64,000 nucleotides of DNA from the NCBI GenBank assembly GCA_904066235.2, contig CAJFCV020000004.1:1860001-1924000 (forward strand). Reading direction: 5' to 3'. A program made the translations under genes and the position numbers. Under the pieces are notes generated by a model, which did not search any database, was not told where the DNA came from, and saw only the letters and a program-made list of their open reading frames with translations. Positions 33,753 through 45,082 of the stretch are shown in pieces. Positions within the stretch are counted from its first letter, which is position 1. Each line of letters opens with the position of its first letter. The stretch comes from Bursaphelenchus xylophilus. Lineage: Eukaryota > Nematoda > Chromadorea > Rhabditida > Aphelenchoididae.

Positions 33753-33996
33753 TATATGGGAGGTGCTTTATAAATTTCAGCGCGCTAGTCCGTCCGAACC
33801 CTGCGGATTTAGTCCAAAGTTAAAAGTTGCGCAATCTTACATAACGTTGCGCAATTTCTCTCTTTGTAAAAATTTCTGCCTTTCTCTGTCGGCTCCTCCT
33901 GCCCTCCCCCTTTTTCGTGAACTTTTAACTTTGGACTAACTCCGCGGGGTTGAGATGGACTAGCGCGCTGAAATTTATAAAGCACCTCCCATATAT
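33753..33996. mobile_element. palindromic MITE next to the mariner
   Basis: Terminal inverted repeats of about 40 bp: ATATGGGAGGTGCTTTATAA and ATTTCAGCGCGCTAGTCC at the left, their complements at the right (TTATAAAGCACCTCCCATAT). An inner inverted pair TTTAGTCCAAAGTTAAAAGT / ACTTTTAACTTTGGACTAA is also present. It abuts the mariner end in a shared TATATA. Confidence 0.75.
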
Positions 33997-34724
33997 GGAA
34001 CGTGAACACCGAAATTGGCTAGAAAATTCTCTGGTGATGTATCCCGTAGGCTATTATCAAAGCCTCAACAATCTTCTTTCTAAGGCTGGTAGTCTGAGAA
34101 AATTATGGTAATTGCCAGTAGACAGCTGCTCCTTAATTTTCCAGAGCGATGTGATCGTAAGTTTTTTTTGGGTAATCTCTATCTCCATTGGTGCACGCTC
34201 AAAGCCTGCAACTCGTCTTCAGAGCGTTCTTCTTCTTCTGCAAACTGATTTGATCAACTGCAGCCCGTTGGTTTGCGCGCGAATGCGAAATTTCGAACCA
34301 TCGTGTTCACTCCAATGTCTAACTACGTAATTAAAAATGTATTTTCAGATGAGGAACATCAAAAATAGATGTTGTTTCATTCAGTGTATCGCGCGGTTTA
34401 AAGTGGGGCCCCTCGCCATCGGAGACGAAGTTGCTGCGACCACTCTGTGGGGTAGAGAGCAGAGTCGCGGTGTTCCCCCGGAGGGGTCGATCCACATCTA
34501 AAGGGTTACATATTACCTACCTTGCTCCATCGTACATCGATGTGAGGCTGAAGGGGCACGTTGTCGTCGTAACAGTGGGGAACGCTCAAATCCACCTCGA
34601 CACTTAAGACTTAATGGAAGATGTCAAATCTCATCGTTTTTTGTAGATATTTCAATCATTTTTAGATGACTAGGTTAGACATAAAAGGTCACTTTTCTGT
34701 CGTAATTCTCAAGTTTCAGGCAAA
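33997..34724. other. unassigned, partly coding-like
   Basis: At 34395-34610 are two open plus-strand pieces (ARFKVGPLAIGDEVAATTLW and SYIDVRLKGHVVVVTVGNAQ) in different frames, less AT-rich than the flanks. They look like remains of a gene; family not recognised. Confidence 0.3.
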
Positions 34725-35150
34725 CTCTTACAGTCGACTGTAGGATAGGCAATACTGTGTCTTATTACTACTATTTTTCAGAGGAGGCATATGTTCTTCC
34801 GTCGAGATTCTGAATGCGATATGTAAAGGTATTTTATCATTGATTGATTCAAATTCACTACGCTTGTAATCCAATACTTTCAGAGTTCCCATCACCTTAC
34901 CCAAGTCCATTCTTGGCGCAACATTCCAACCAAGAATGCCAGTTTCTCAATATGTCGATAGTTCCTGTCTCTCAAGACAATTTTCAAAAATCTCTGATCA
35001 TGCCTGTGGATAACAAATTTGATCCCAATCGGCCCTCTTCAGGGCCACAAAAAGCTTTCATTTTTTTATTTTTCATGTAAATAAATATTTTTTTGTCTGT
35101 GAAAAATAAAGAAATGTTGTGATCGAAGACAGTAAAAGAAGTTTTGATTT
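34725..35150. repeat. segmental duplication, copy 1
   Basis: Matches 45083-45500 closely (shared GTAAAGGTATTTTATCATTG, CCCAATCGGCCCTCTTCAGG, GTTGTGATCGAAGACAGTAA). The minus strand of both keeps an open segment LKVLDYKRSEFESINDKIPL with few changes; its family is unknown. Confidence 0.7.
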
Positions 35151-36647
35151 TTCACGAAATGTATTCACAGTTTTCAGCATTCAACATCCCATCTGTGGCT
35201 TCAAGATCGTGTGGTATTGAGTGTTAAAGGCGTGTAAACGTTTTGTATATAAAAATCAGTCACACGTTACATTACCAATTTTTCCAGATATTTTTCGCCA
35301 ATATCTCCGTAATTTGGAGCAAAACCTGATTTTTTTGTGGAAACATTGGTATTTTCAACCATAAAGGAGGGCGTTGTCCCGGCTAGCCAAGAAAAACACA
35401 TCCAAAGATTCTCCCCAAAAATTTTCTATTTTTGACGAACATTGATCACATCCTGGCCAGGAAATGGCTTCAGCTACGTTGCACATCATTCTGAACTTTT
35501 TTGAGCAAAATCCGATGTCAAAAAAGCAATTTTTTTGTAATGATTTTTTTCACAGCTAGAAGCGCCTCAGACAAAGTCGTAATAAAGTACGGAAAAATAT
35601 CAAAGCAATAAAAGACATGTCGCTCTCTGAAACTATGCAAATTTTAAGGATTCTCAAAGTCTTCAATTTGTCTCCAGAGACGTGTACGGGGCTAGACAAA
35701 TACGTTGAATTATTCGTAAGTGAAACTGAACGCAAGCTGTTTTGTACATTTTTTACGTTGAAGGGAGTTACGTCAGTAAAAAGTGGTGTACAATATTTTC
35801 CAATAAATTTCGTAATTAGTCATGTCAGGTATAGTGAGATATAATTTTTAGTAATCTTGATTCCCATCATTACACATTTATATCCGGTCTGTTCACTTTT
35901 TAAAAGCCTATCACCTATGCAAGAAGCGGAGAAAGTTGTTCAAACTTTAATGAATGCAGTACCTGTGGAAAGGCCGTGATAAACAGGTTCATATTTGTTA
36001 AATTACCCGTAAGCAACTGCAGTCTCATGGTTTGCGCGTACATGGATGCTCGAATGCGGAGCCCCAACATATATTAAATATCTAATTCATAGTGAAATTA
36101 CGTTTGTTCGTTCTCGTTTACCGCGAGTTCCAAGCGAGTTTGGACCACTGGCCGTAAATTGAAAATCGAAGAGCAACAGGCTAACGTTCACCGCAATTAT
36201 TATTCTAGTTACGACCATTGGTCGCATGAAAAACTAAAGTCCATGGAGAATAACGTCTTCGTGGAAAAATGCTGACTTGCAAAGCGGTTTCCATCAGTTA
36301 ATAAGTTTGCACATATACAACTCATGCAACTGACGCTGTTATGTTTGTATGCAATGAACAGTATTGTGAAAATGGAAAATTTCTCAATGTCCTGCTGAGC
36401 ACATTCTCTGCTTAAAAATCTGTTTTTCTATTCACGAAGCGAAAACATTTCAAATTTTGTTCAATTTTCACAAAAAATCTTCTTTTTTCTACGCCCGAAG
36501 CGAAAACATTTCAAAAAAAAATTTTCATCTTTTCATAAAGGGTAATCTATCCTCCGGGTGGTGTATTTTTTGGGGTAACCTATTCTCGGGGTAACCTATA
36601 CTGCGCTCCACAAATCCTTTCCTTTAGACTGTCCCTTATATCAATCT
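35151..36647. other. unassigned
   Basis: A plus frame at 35617-35844 (75 codons, starting MSLSETMQILRILKVFN) has no domain. The segment at 35510-35650 matches 45530-45640, continuing the segmental duplication after a gap. 36410-36520 carries a duplicated GAAGCGAAAACATTTCA word. No intact gene. Confidence 0.35.
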
Positions 36648-36893
36648 ATTAGGTTGATGCATAATTATCCGGCGTTTTTATTGGCGCGTTTTTCGTTAGT
36701 TAAAATTCGCGTTTTGTAAACTTTTTTTCATAAAAATAATCTTCTCTGTTTAGTTAACAAAACGACTGTCGAAAACCATACTCATATTCGCCATATTATG
36801 CCCTACCACTTCGAGAAAAGTTGGGAGTCAGCACGGTCATTTCGCGATCTCAACGAACTTTTCATAATTATGCATCAACCTAATATTTCCAGC
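36648..36893 (+). mobile_element. mariner deletion derivative
   Basis: Ends TTAGGTTGATGCATAATTAT and its complement. The interior keeps the start of a mariner transposase on the plus strand: MPYHFEKSWESARSFRDLNE, close to the N-terminal YHFEKGW..A.SFRDLNELFG block of mariner transposases. Everything else of the transposase is deleted. Confidence 0.7.
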
Positions 36894-36913
36894 GCAAGAA
36901 ATTTAAAAAACGA

Positions 36914-36919
36914 TTTATT
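36914..36919 (-). terminator. poly(A) signal of the pepsin-like gene
   Basis: AATAAA on the minus strand, 21 nt after the stop. Confidence 0.55.
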
Positions 36920-36939
36920 TCAGCGAAAACCCCAAAAAA

Positions 36940-38534
36940 TTACTGGAAGGCCAAGGCAAAAAATGCTATGGCCACAACAATGGAAGTGGAATATCCAGCT
37001 GCTGACTTTTTCTCACCTTCTCCTCCGTGGGTCTTTCCATCTTCGTTCGGTTGCTTGTCGGGGGTCTTTCCATCTTCGTTTGGTTTCTTGTCGGGGGTCT
37101 TTCCATCGTCTTCTGGTTTCTTGTCGGGGGTCTTTCCATCGTCTTCTGGTTTCTTGTCGGGGGTCTTTCCATCGTCGTCTGGTTTCTTGTCGGGGGTCTT
37201 TCCATCGTCGTCTGGTTTCTTGTCGGGGGTCTTTCCATCGTCGTCTGGTTTCTTGTCCTCCGCAGGTCTACCATGATTTACAGCAAGTCCAATTTCTAGC
37301 TTCTTAAACTCTTTGTCAGCCCTGAACGCCACACAATAATTCTGAAGGAATTCGCTGCCAAGTGCAAAGTCAATGTTCGAATACGAAGGCGCGTTCTTTA
37401 TCTCGGCGGCGTGTTTTCCGTACTGAAACGACAATGGTTTCCGCAAAACCCAACTTACCCCGGGGCTGTAGGACACATAGTCTTTTGGGTTCATCTCGAA
37501 AGTTTTACCGCCAAATTCAAAGCTGATTTTTGGGAAGTCGGATTCATTATCAAGATATTTGGCAAAGTGGAAGGCATGAATCGTGTATCTACTAGCAAAA
37601 GTATTTTGACCGATAGCAAAGCCGACCACTTTACCTTCATATTGTTTCTCGCCAATGGTGATTCTGAAAAAAAGCCGCTGAAATTGAATGCCGAGTTACG
37701 TTGTCTTAAACGTCCAAGAGCCTCGATCGGAACAGTCAACCCAGGTGAAGTCACCGCAACTTGTTGCATTGTACTTTCCAAATGTAATGGAGCCACGGCT
37801 TTCTTTATCTTCGTCTGTTGAATCCTTCTAAAACGCCATGTTTTAGCAACATCAATTCACTCCGCAATTGCTCAGCGTACATCAGAAAGCATGGTTTACC
37901 TTGATCTTGTGTGTTTTTCCTTCTTGAACCGTAATCAGCGGAGTTGTCAGCGTGGCCATCAATCTCTCTGCTATTTTAGCGTCTTCCCTTCCCGATCCAA
38001 TTCCAAGGCCAATAACTCCGGCCTGTTGCCAGCCCGTTGTCTCCGTGGCCTCCATCGCCGCTCCAATATGAATGGGGAATTTTTTCGAGTTCAACTTGAG
38101 GGTTTCCGAGAACCATCTTCCTTTCAATTTTTTATCGTCATATGTTGAAATGTCCTCAAAATCAAGCTTGGTATCAATTCCTCCGGTAGCGCTAAAAATC
38201 AATTCACGACTGATCATGCAACAATAAAATACCTTGGATCGTATGTGTCCGCCTTATCCCAATATAACGAGCATTTAGTTGTTTTGCAGTCGTTGTGCAT
38301 AAAAATCGAGTACGGTCGGTTCGAGTCGACTTGCACTTTGTAAGGTTTCGAGTTCTTCCTAAGTTTGACTTCGAAATACAAGGATCCTCCAACTAAAAAA
38401 ATGAATTGCATTAAGTTAAGGTCCGTTGTGAATCTACACAGACCCTGAAACTTACCCGTAGTAGAATTGAACTCGAAATCTCCGGCGACAACGGTCGCAA
38501 GGCTCAGTAGAGCCAACGACTTGATGATGCCCAT
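36940..38534 (-). CDS. secreted inactive pepsin-like protein with 11-residue repeats
   Basis: Five minus-strand exons, 38534-38456, 38392-38233, 38191-37900, 37827-37700 and 37663-36940, with closing phases, encode 460 aa. A signal peptide covers about residues 1-18 (core SLALLSLATVVAG). Pepsin-family (A1) landmarks are LYFEVKL, GVIGLGIGS, SRGSITFGKYN with GSWTFK, SFEFGGKTFEMNPKDYV and FALGSEFLQNYCVAF. The first catalytic motif, normally DTGS, reads DSNR at 49-52. The second, normally D-T/S-G, is replaced within AIGQNTFAS (236-244) with no Asp. Proteolysis is therefore unlikely. Residues 358-431 are seven units of KPDDDGKTPDK type. The end (442-460) is hydrophobic after a small-residue stretch, suggesting a GPI anchor. 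It may act as a surface binding protein; that is inference. Confidence 0.82.
37030..37251 (-). repeat. 33-bp coding tandem repeat, seven units
   Basis: Each unit encodes KPxxDGKTPDK; units 1-5 are nearly identical in DNA, 6 and 7 diverge (NED, then HGG). The high similarity in frame-preserving 33-bp steps suggests recent expansion or homogenisation. Confidence 0.85.
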
Positions 38535-38567
38535 ATCTAATGTGCTGTACCATGTCTACAACTGGGT

Positions 38568-38574
38568 TTTTATA
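38568..38574 (-). promoter_or_regulatory. TATA box of the pepsin-like gene
   Basis: TATAAAA on the minus strand, about 34-40 bp before the ATG at 38534, implying a very short 5' UTR or trans-splicing near the ATG. Confidence 0.6.
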
Positions 38575-38887
38575 GGCTACCAAAGATTTAAACAAGGTGT
38601 GTACCGTAATCCTGAGCGGTGCTCAAAATAAGCCGATTCTTTTGTTTCCCCTTGCGATTTAAAACAAAACAAAGCAAAAAAGGCGTAAAGAACAAAGAGT
38701 TGTTATCGGCATGGGGATTTGTCTTTCACACAGGATGTTTCAAGAAAGGTTGAGGAAAGCCAGCGCTTAGATCTCAGCACAACAAGAATGTTTGACGCCG
38801 ACTTTGGAATCTACAATCCGCTTTAATTTTGCCTTTGGTATCAGAAAGCCAAAGATAAAGATAAAAAATTTTTGTTGGCAGTGATCT

Positions 38888-39412
38888 TATATAGGGCTCG
38901 GGGTCTTTACTTTTCATCGGCTCTGCGAATTTGTTTTGCAAAAAGGCGTTCAGCACGCCCTGCTGAACGCTTTTTCGCAAAATCGGTTCAGCAGTTTCTT
39001 CTGTCGAAATTTTGTGAACGGGAAATGGTAAAAGCCGTTCATTTTGTGAATTTTCGTCCTGTTTTTTCTTTTTTTTGGTAGATTTTGAAACCGTCTGAAT
39101 TAGTTCAGAGTCGGCTGAACTAGTGCAAAAAACCGAGGTCTTTGAACACGTTAACCTGTTAATTTTCCTTTCAAAATTTTATAACCGGTGAATTGGTTCA
39201 ATGTTTTGTGAACCAATTCAAACATTGAACCCCTTTTCCAATCGGCTCTGAACGGGTTGGACACCAGTTCAAACCGTGAACGGTTTATTGCAAAAACCGT
39301 TCACGATTTGAACTGATTTTACAAAAAGGCGTTCAGCGGAAATTCTGAACGCCTTTTTGCAAAACAAATTCGCAGAGCCGATGAAAAGTAAAGACCCCGA
39401 GCCCTATATATA
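38888..39412. mobile_element. palindromic MITE, about 525 bp
   Basis: Terminal inverted repeats of about 80 bp: TATAGGGCTCGGGGTCTTTA, CTTTTCATCGGCTCTGCGAA and AAAAAGGCGTTCAG on the left, complements on the right. The interior has repeated GAAC/GTTC words (AACCGTTCA, TGAACGG). Non-coding. Confidence 0.75.
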
Positions 39413-39635
39413 TTTTTTTGTATTTTCTCTTGCACCTTGATTAGCTCTTCTTTCAGATATGACGTCATTTTGAGACCCGGAAGAGAACTTGTGATAATCA
39501 GACTTAATCGCAAGGAACACTCCTTTCTTTGTTTTCGTTTTCATGTAATTAAAAAAACCTTCGATTAAATAAATTTTATTTTGCAAGGCAGCAAAGACAA
39601 AGGAACGCGTCAAAATTGATAAAAGAAATTATGAT

Positions 39636-40101
39636 CGGGCCAAAAAGTCGTGACATATCTGCACAGATATGTCACGATGAAATGTGTCGCGCGGCGACAA
39701 GAAAAACTTATGGTGCAATGCGGCCCCGCACAGTGAAAAAAAATTGTTTTGAAAAGGGCAATCGAAAGCACGGTGCACGGCAACCCGAAATAGAAGAAAA
39801 ATGTTTCCCGCCCACTTTTGAGTTTCGTCCAAACGAAGTGTCAAAATTGACGGAAGAAATAAAATAATTCCGAGAAAAATATTTTTCGGTCGGAAAATCC
39901 CACGAAAAATTCTTTTGTGACATTTTGTTTGATTTCAACCGATACAAAATAGGCGAAGTGTCGAAAGGAGCCAGGAAACACTTCGGGTTGCCGTGCGGTG
40001 CACTCTGCTTTCGCACCCCGCCAAATTTTTATCGCACCTCGTCGCATCGCTGAATTCATGCGCCCGCACGGCGCGAAAACATGTCAAGACTTTTTGGCCC
40101 G
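39636..40101. mobile_element. TIR element, CGGGCCAAAAAGTC ends
   Basis: Begins CGGGCCAAAAAGTCGTGACA and ends TGTCAAGACTTTTTGGCCCG. Inner inverted words (CATTTTGTTTGATTTCAACC) recur in the 40.3-kb flank. No transposase. Confidence 0.6.
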
Positions 40102-40107
40102 CCTGGT

Positions 40108-40282
40108 ACTAGTCGCGACATAAAGTCCTGACACATTTGCACAGTGCATTTCGTTTTTCTTTCGGACCCGTCGCGGCAATTCCCCGTTTTTGCACTAGCG
40201 ACATGCACCTTTGCGCGAACTTGCCACTTTTCTCGCGCGACACCCGCGACAAAATGTGTCAGGACTTTATGTCGCGACTAGT
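40108..40282. mobile_element. short TIR element, ACTAGTCGCGACATAAAG ends
   Basis: 175 bp with terminal inverted repeats ACTAGTCGCGACATAAAGTC and complement, identical over at least 28 bp. Followed at 40285-40580 by repeat debris sharing words with the 39.8-kb element and the family G repeat (GCTGTAGACGTTTTATAAA). Confidence 0.65.
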
Positions 40283-40813
40283 AAACCGTGGCCACGGAAA
40301 ATTCACGTTTGACATTTTGTTTGATTTCAATCGATGCAAAGTGGACGAAAAGTCGAAAGGAGCGTTATATTTTATTTGCCAATATCATCGGTATTTCTTC
40401 TGCTCTTCAATGGGCGCTCCAAAATGGGCGGGGTTTGACAGAAATTATTCTGCTAGCAAATTACCCGCCGTTATTTTCCCGACAGACTGATACGACCAAT
40501 CACAGCCCTTGTTTATGCTGTAGACGTTTTATAAAAAAATGTCGCTTTCCCCTTGATTGTTGAATTTTTTGCAACAAATTTTTCGCTTCCGTCTCCCGGG
40601 CCATCGCCGGCTTTTGACCTAATAACTTTCCCGCTTGCTGGGAAGAAGCGTATGGCGTAAGATTCAGCTGTTATCTTGATCATTTCATTCTGTGGGACTT
40701 CCGCATTTTTAGGAATTTAACAAAGGTGTTTTGCCACAAAATTCCCGATAAATTTTTAAAACTTGCGGTGGAATTTTCCCGACTTCTACTCTATCTGTCA
40801 TTTGCGCAGACTG

Positions 40814-41170
40814 TGTAATAATCGAAAAGGATTGCGAAAGGATTGCGAAAGGAATGCGAGAAGAAGGAGACATGACGAATCCAATATTCTGCAAAGTCCT
40901 GCAAAACCTAAGACCCAAAATGGAACCAAGGGATTCATCAATCAAAAAAGGAATCCCGGCATCTTGGACAAGTAGACAGCGACCGATGCGTTAAGTATAT
41001 AAAAACTGAAGGTTTCGCAATCACGAAACCCTATATAAACCCCGTCCTCGACCCAGTCGAGGAAGCTTCCATTGTACATATTATTTTAGTATTTTATTCT
41101 GTTTTCTCTTAATAAAACTTCTCTCCTCTCAATTGGCCATTAACTACTACTACCAACGTCGACTATAACA
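40814..41170 (+). repeat. 5' LTR
   Basis: TG...CA ends, TATA box at 40996-41004, AATAAA at about 41111. Same length as the 3' LTR. Confidence 0.85.
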
Positions 41171-42109
41171 AGTGGAGTAACAAATTCTCGCCTGGCTTTT
41201 ACATAAAATTCCATGAACAGTGTGCCTGTTGTTGGGGAGTACTCCGCATTAAACTCCTTGATCCCGAAAGATACCATATTATCGTCCAGGATTCCTTGTA
41301 GAGTCATTCCATGATACAGGATTGGCCTCCTCTTTGGCTTCTTTAGAAGTAAGCTTCTGTATAGTTCTTTGTCTCGACGGTGCATCGCCATTGTAATAAG
41401 GTGTAGTTCGGTAGAGGAGCTGATCCCAAAGTATGGGATGGCCAGGTTGGAGACGACGTCTGGGCGATATTCGTTTGTGATATTGATTAATATCACGTCG
41501 GTTACGGGATTGGGGTTTGGCTGGCGAGGCGGGTGGATCAGAAATTATCTATCTAATCGAACAGATAGATCTGTTGGCTTTGAAAATTTATGTCCAATAC
41601 GTTCGTGGGAGCCACAAATGTATGTGGCAAAGCCAGTTTTTCCGCATGCTCCGAAAGGAACAGTCCGGTGTCATTATCATCAAAAAGATGAATATGGACC
41701 CGTGGGTCGCATGGGCGATTTTGTTGAGTTCTTTGATGACGTCCATCTGAAATTGTAGATTTAAAATTCTACCTATAATTTCGCGCTCGGACCCGCCCTT
41801 TAAAAATTGGAAAATTTGGACAAGGAAAAGAAGTGTATGGCGCCTGCAACTGTGCTGCTGCTTGGAATGGCTGGACTTGGAATCCTGGACGATAATATGG
41901 TATCTTTCGGGATCAAGGAGTTTAATGCGGATACTCCCCAACAACAGGCACACTGTTCATGGAATTTTATGTAAAAACCTGGCGAGAATTTTTTAGTGTT
42001 ACAACGACTATCCAGAACATCGATAACCTGCGACCCATGATGGTACGGGGGGTTCTACTCAAAATAATGGAACTTGGTTTGGCAGACCAAGACGATGGAT
42101 TAAGAGCCG

Positions 42110-43445
42110 TCTTAAAGGACCTCACCAACTACATTTGAATCGCATTTTTACGGCTTGGAGGTGCGCTTCGCCAAAAGTTGCGAAGATCCCGCGAAAAAAA
42201 CAAATACAAAAAATAATCGAGAATTTTTCTCGAAAATACAAAATTGAAGAAAGTTTGAGCTAGTTCATGTTCCAAAGTTGCTGAAAATGCTTCTTGTTCA
42301 CGTGGATCCTGCCGACACGAATTCGGATGCTCTTGGGGAAGGCTGATGTAAGTTTTCTTTGGTTTTTGCTTGGTTTTTTCGCGTTTAGGTAGGAGTGAAG
42401 TATCTTGCACAATATTTCGGCGATTCCTTTGAAAAAAAGCCCGAACGAAGTGTTGAGGAGCAAGTTTTGGACTCAAGGCTTGTGTGGATTCCATTTTCTT
42501 GCCTTTTTAGGACTGTGTTTGCCCATTTAGAGATATTTTATATTATTTTAGTCAAGTGCTTCAATTTCAGAGTTGTGCAATCGCCTGGAACGACCCATGA
42601 AGATGAAGAAACCGGCGTGTCCACACGGACCTGTCGTTTACATAAAGCATCCTGGTCAAAATAAAAGAATGTAACTTATATACCTTTTATTATCTAATAC
42701 ATCAATAAAAACATAATAATCATGCAGTTTTTGTTCAATTTGCTGGTCTACGAACCGCTTTCGTTTCCATAGTTGATCCATTGATTCACGAAGACAAGTG
42801 CCCATCTAAAAATAAATGCATAGAGGCCGAGAAATTTCGTAACGAAATTTTAAGCAAAAAAGTAAATAATAGATTACCTCACATGAATATCCCATAGACA
42901 ACGTCCCTGTCTCGAATCGTGATGCAAAGGAATTTGTATGAAGAGAATTCTTCTTCATGCATCGCGTTCTCGGCGATTGAACAACTCTGAAATTGAAAGA
43001 CTTGACTAAAATAATATAAAACATCTCTAAATGGGCAAATACAGCCCTAACAAGGCAAGAAAATGGAATACACACAAGCCTTGAGTCCAAAACTTGCTCC
43101 TCAACACTTCGGTCGGGTTTTTTTTCAAAGGAATCGCCGAAATATTGTGCAAGATACTTCACTCATACCTAAACGCGAAAAAACCAAGCAAAAACCAAAG
43201 AAAACTTACATCAGCCTTCCCCAAGAGCATCCGAATGAGTATCGGCAGGATCCACGTGAACAAGAAGCGTTTTCAGCAACTTTGGAACATGAACTAGCTC
43301 AAACTTTCTTCAATTTTGTATTTTCGAGAAAAATTCTCGATTATTTTTTGTATTTGTTTTTTTCGCGGGATTTTCGCAACTTTTGGCGAGGCGCACCTCC
43401 AAGCCGTAAAAACTCGATTCAAATGTAGTTGGTGAGGTCCTTTAA
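42110..43445. repeat. inverted repeat inside the LTR element
   Basis: Left arm about 42110-42590, right arm about 42960-43445, about 370 bp apart. Pairing includes GGACCTCACCAACTACATTTG at the outside and TTGAGTCCAAAACTTGCTCC further in. The arms encode the same roughly 120-codon frame (ending PPSRKNxIQM) on opposite strands; no family is recognised. Confidence 0.75.
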
Positions 43446-44715
43446 ACAAGTTTCAAAAAATGGACGAAGAAGTAAAGAGGATCCACTTCATACCGATAAC
43501 AAGTCACATTTTACGATCCGTCTACAATTACCCGGTACAGCCGTCTTTGTGGAAGTACCAGGCATCGCCGACTTCGTCTTCGGAACAAGAACAACTATAA
43601 TTAGTGGACGAAGCGTAGAGTAAGGTAACATCTTATATTATTGCTTACGCTTATCAAAATTTATTTTGGAAAATTAGATGTTTTATATTTTCGTCCAACA
43701 TTATTGTTACTCGCCAAATCCTATAGCTTTGTTTTCAAAAAATATATGCTTTAGTCAGAAAGTTAAATAGTAAATTTTGTTAATTGTATGTCTTACACCG
43801 TGCTGAAAGAAAAAAATACTTATAAAAATTGTGTCTTTTCATCTATTTTACGTATTACACATACTGGTAACCGTGCTGTATTCAAAAAAAAAATCGCTTG
43901 TAAAGTTTTTAATAAATTTTTTGCTACAAAAGAGAGAGAGAGAAGAATGAATTAGAAAAAAAAAAGAAAATTTAAGAAAAAAGAGAAAAATATAAAAAAT
44001 TGTTACTTAAAACAATGAGAAAATTATAAAAAACCCATATTTAATTAAAATTTGAAAAAAACCCCTTACAAAAATTGTTGATTTCTTAAAATCTTGTTAA
44101 AAAGTATATCTTATAATCTCCAAAGTCATTCAAATTGTTTTACATAATACCAACAAATTATCCACTGTATTGTAACCAAAAATTTATTTATCGCTCATCC
44201 AACTGTCTAAAAACCAAGAAAATATTCCTTCAAAAATTATATTATATTTCGGTCTTATGTGGCCAACCCGGCCCAAACGCCGCGGACACGCAGATATATT
44301 ACGAACACAAAAAGATCCAAAACAAAAACATTGGCCACCACACAACGGAAACATCGCAAACAACAGCCGTTGGCGATGGAGTGTACGGCGGCTTCGGGAG
44401 GAGCAAATCTCCCGGGAGTTTCCAGCTTGGATGGACACACATTCTTGGATTTAAATATCTAAGCACACTACACAACTATAGCAATACACCTACTTGGCTG
44501 GCCTAAAGCACAAAGTGTTCGTCGGACACCTGGGCAGCCCACCACAACTGCCTTCCTGATCTTCAGCAGGCACCATCAGATTTTCTACATCTCCCCCAAC
44601 ATACAACAATGGCCACATCAACAAGGAACACCACACTTGCATCATCATCACCGGACAAGATCAAATTTTAAGATGGAATGAACGCAGGGACGCGTTCAAT
44701 CGTGGCCCCGGATAT

Positions 44716-45072
44716 TGTAATAATCAAAAAGGATTGCGAAAGAATTGCGAAAGGAATTCGAGAAGAAGGAGACATGACGAATCCAATATTCTGCAAAGTC
44801 CTGCAAAACCTAAGACCCAAAATGGAACCAAGGGATTCATCAATCAAAAAAGGAATCCCGGCATCTTGGACAAGTAGACAGCGACCGATGAGTTAAGTAT
44901 ATAAAAACTGAAGGTTTCGCAATCACGAAACCCTATATAAACCCCGTCCTCGACCCAGTCGAGGAAGCTTCCATTGTACATATTATTTTAGTATTTTATT
45001 CTGTTTTCTCTTAATAAAACTTCTCTCCTCTCAATTGGCCATTAACTACTACTACCAACGTCGACTATAACA
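44716..45072 (+). repeat. 3' LTR
   Basis: Near-identical to 40814-41170, with about four substitutions in 357 bp (roughly 1%), indicating a young insertion. Confidence 0.85.
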
Positions 45073-45082
45073 ACTGCGCCCG

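Larger units (their letters stand above)
40814..45072 (+). mobile_element. LTR-flanked element with inverted-repeat cargo
   Basis: The 5' LTR (40814-41170) and 3' LTR (44716-45072) are both 357 bp, start TGTAATAATC, end GACTATAACA, and differ at about four positions. A direct ACTG flanks the whole (40810-40813 and 45073-45076). Each LTR has TATATAAAA followed about 105 bp later by AATAAA, so transcription is left to right. The 3545-bp interior has no recognisable gag, protease, reverse transcriptase or integrase. It holds minus-strand open frames at 41140-41500 and a large inverted repeat (about 42110-42590 against 42960-43445). TGG just inside the 5' LTR could begin a primer-binding site; no clear polypurine tract is seen. 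Confidence 0.8.

Noticed and set aside
36798..37307. Plus-strand frames with SCRGSFHRRLV- or FPSSSGFLSGV-type repeats
   Set aside because: They are the opposite strand of the 33-bp coding repeat of the pepsin-like gene, which has consistent splicing and domain landmarks on the minus strand.
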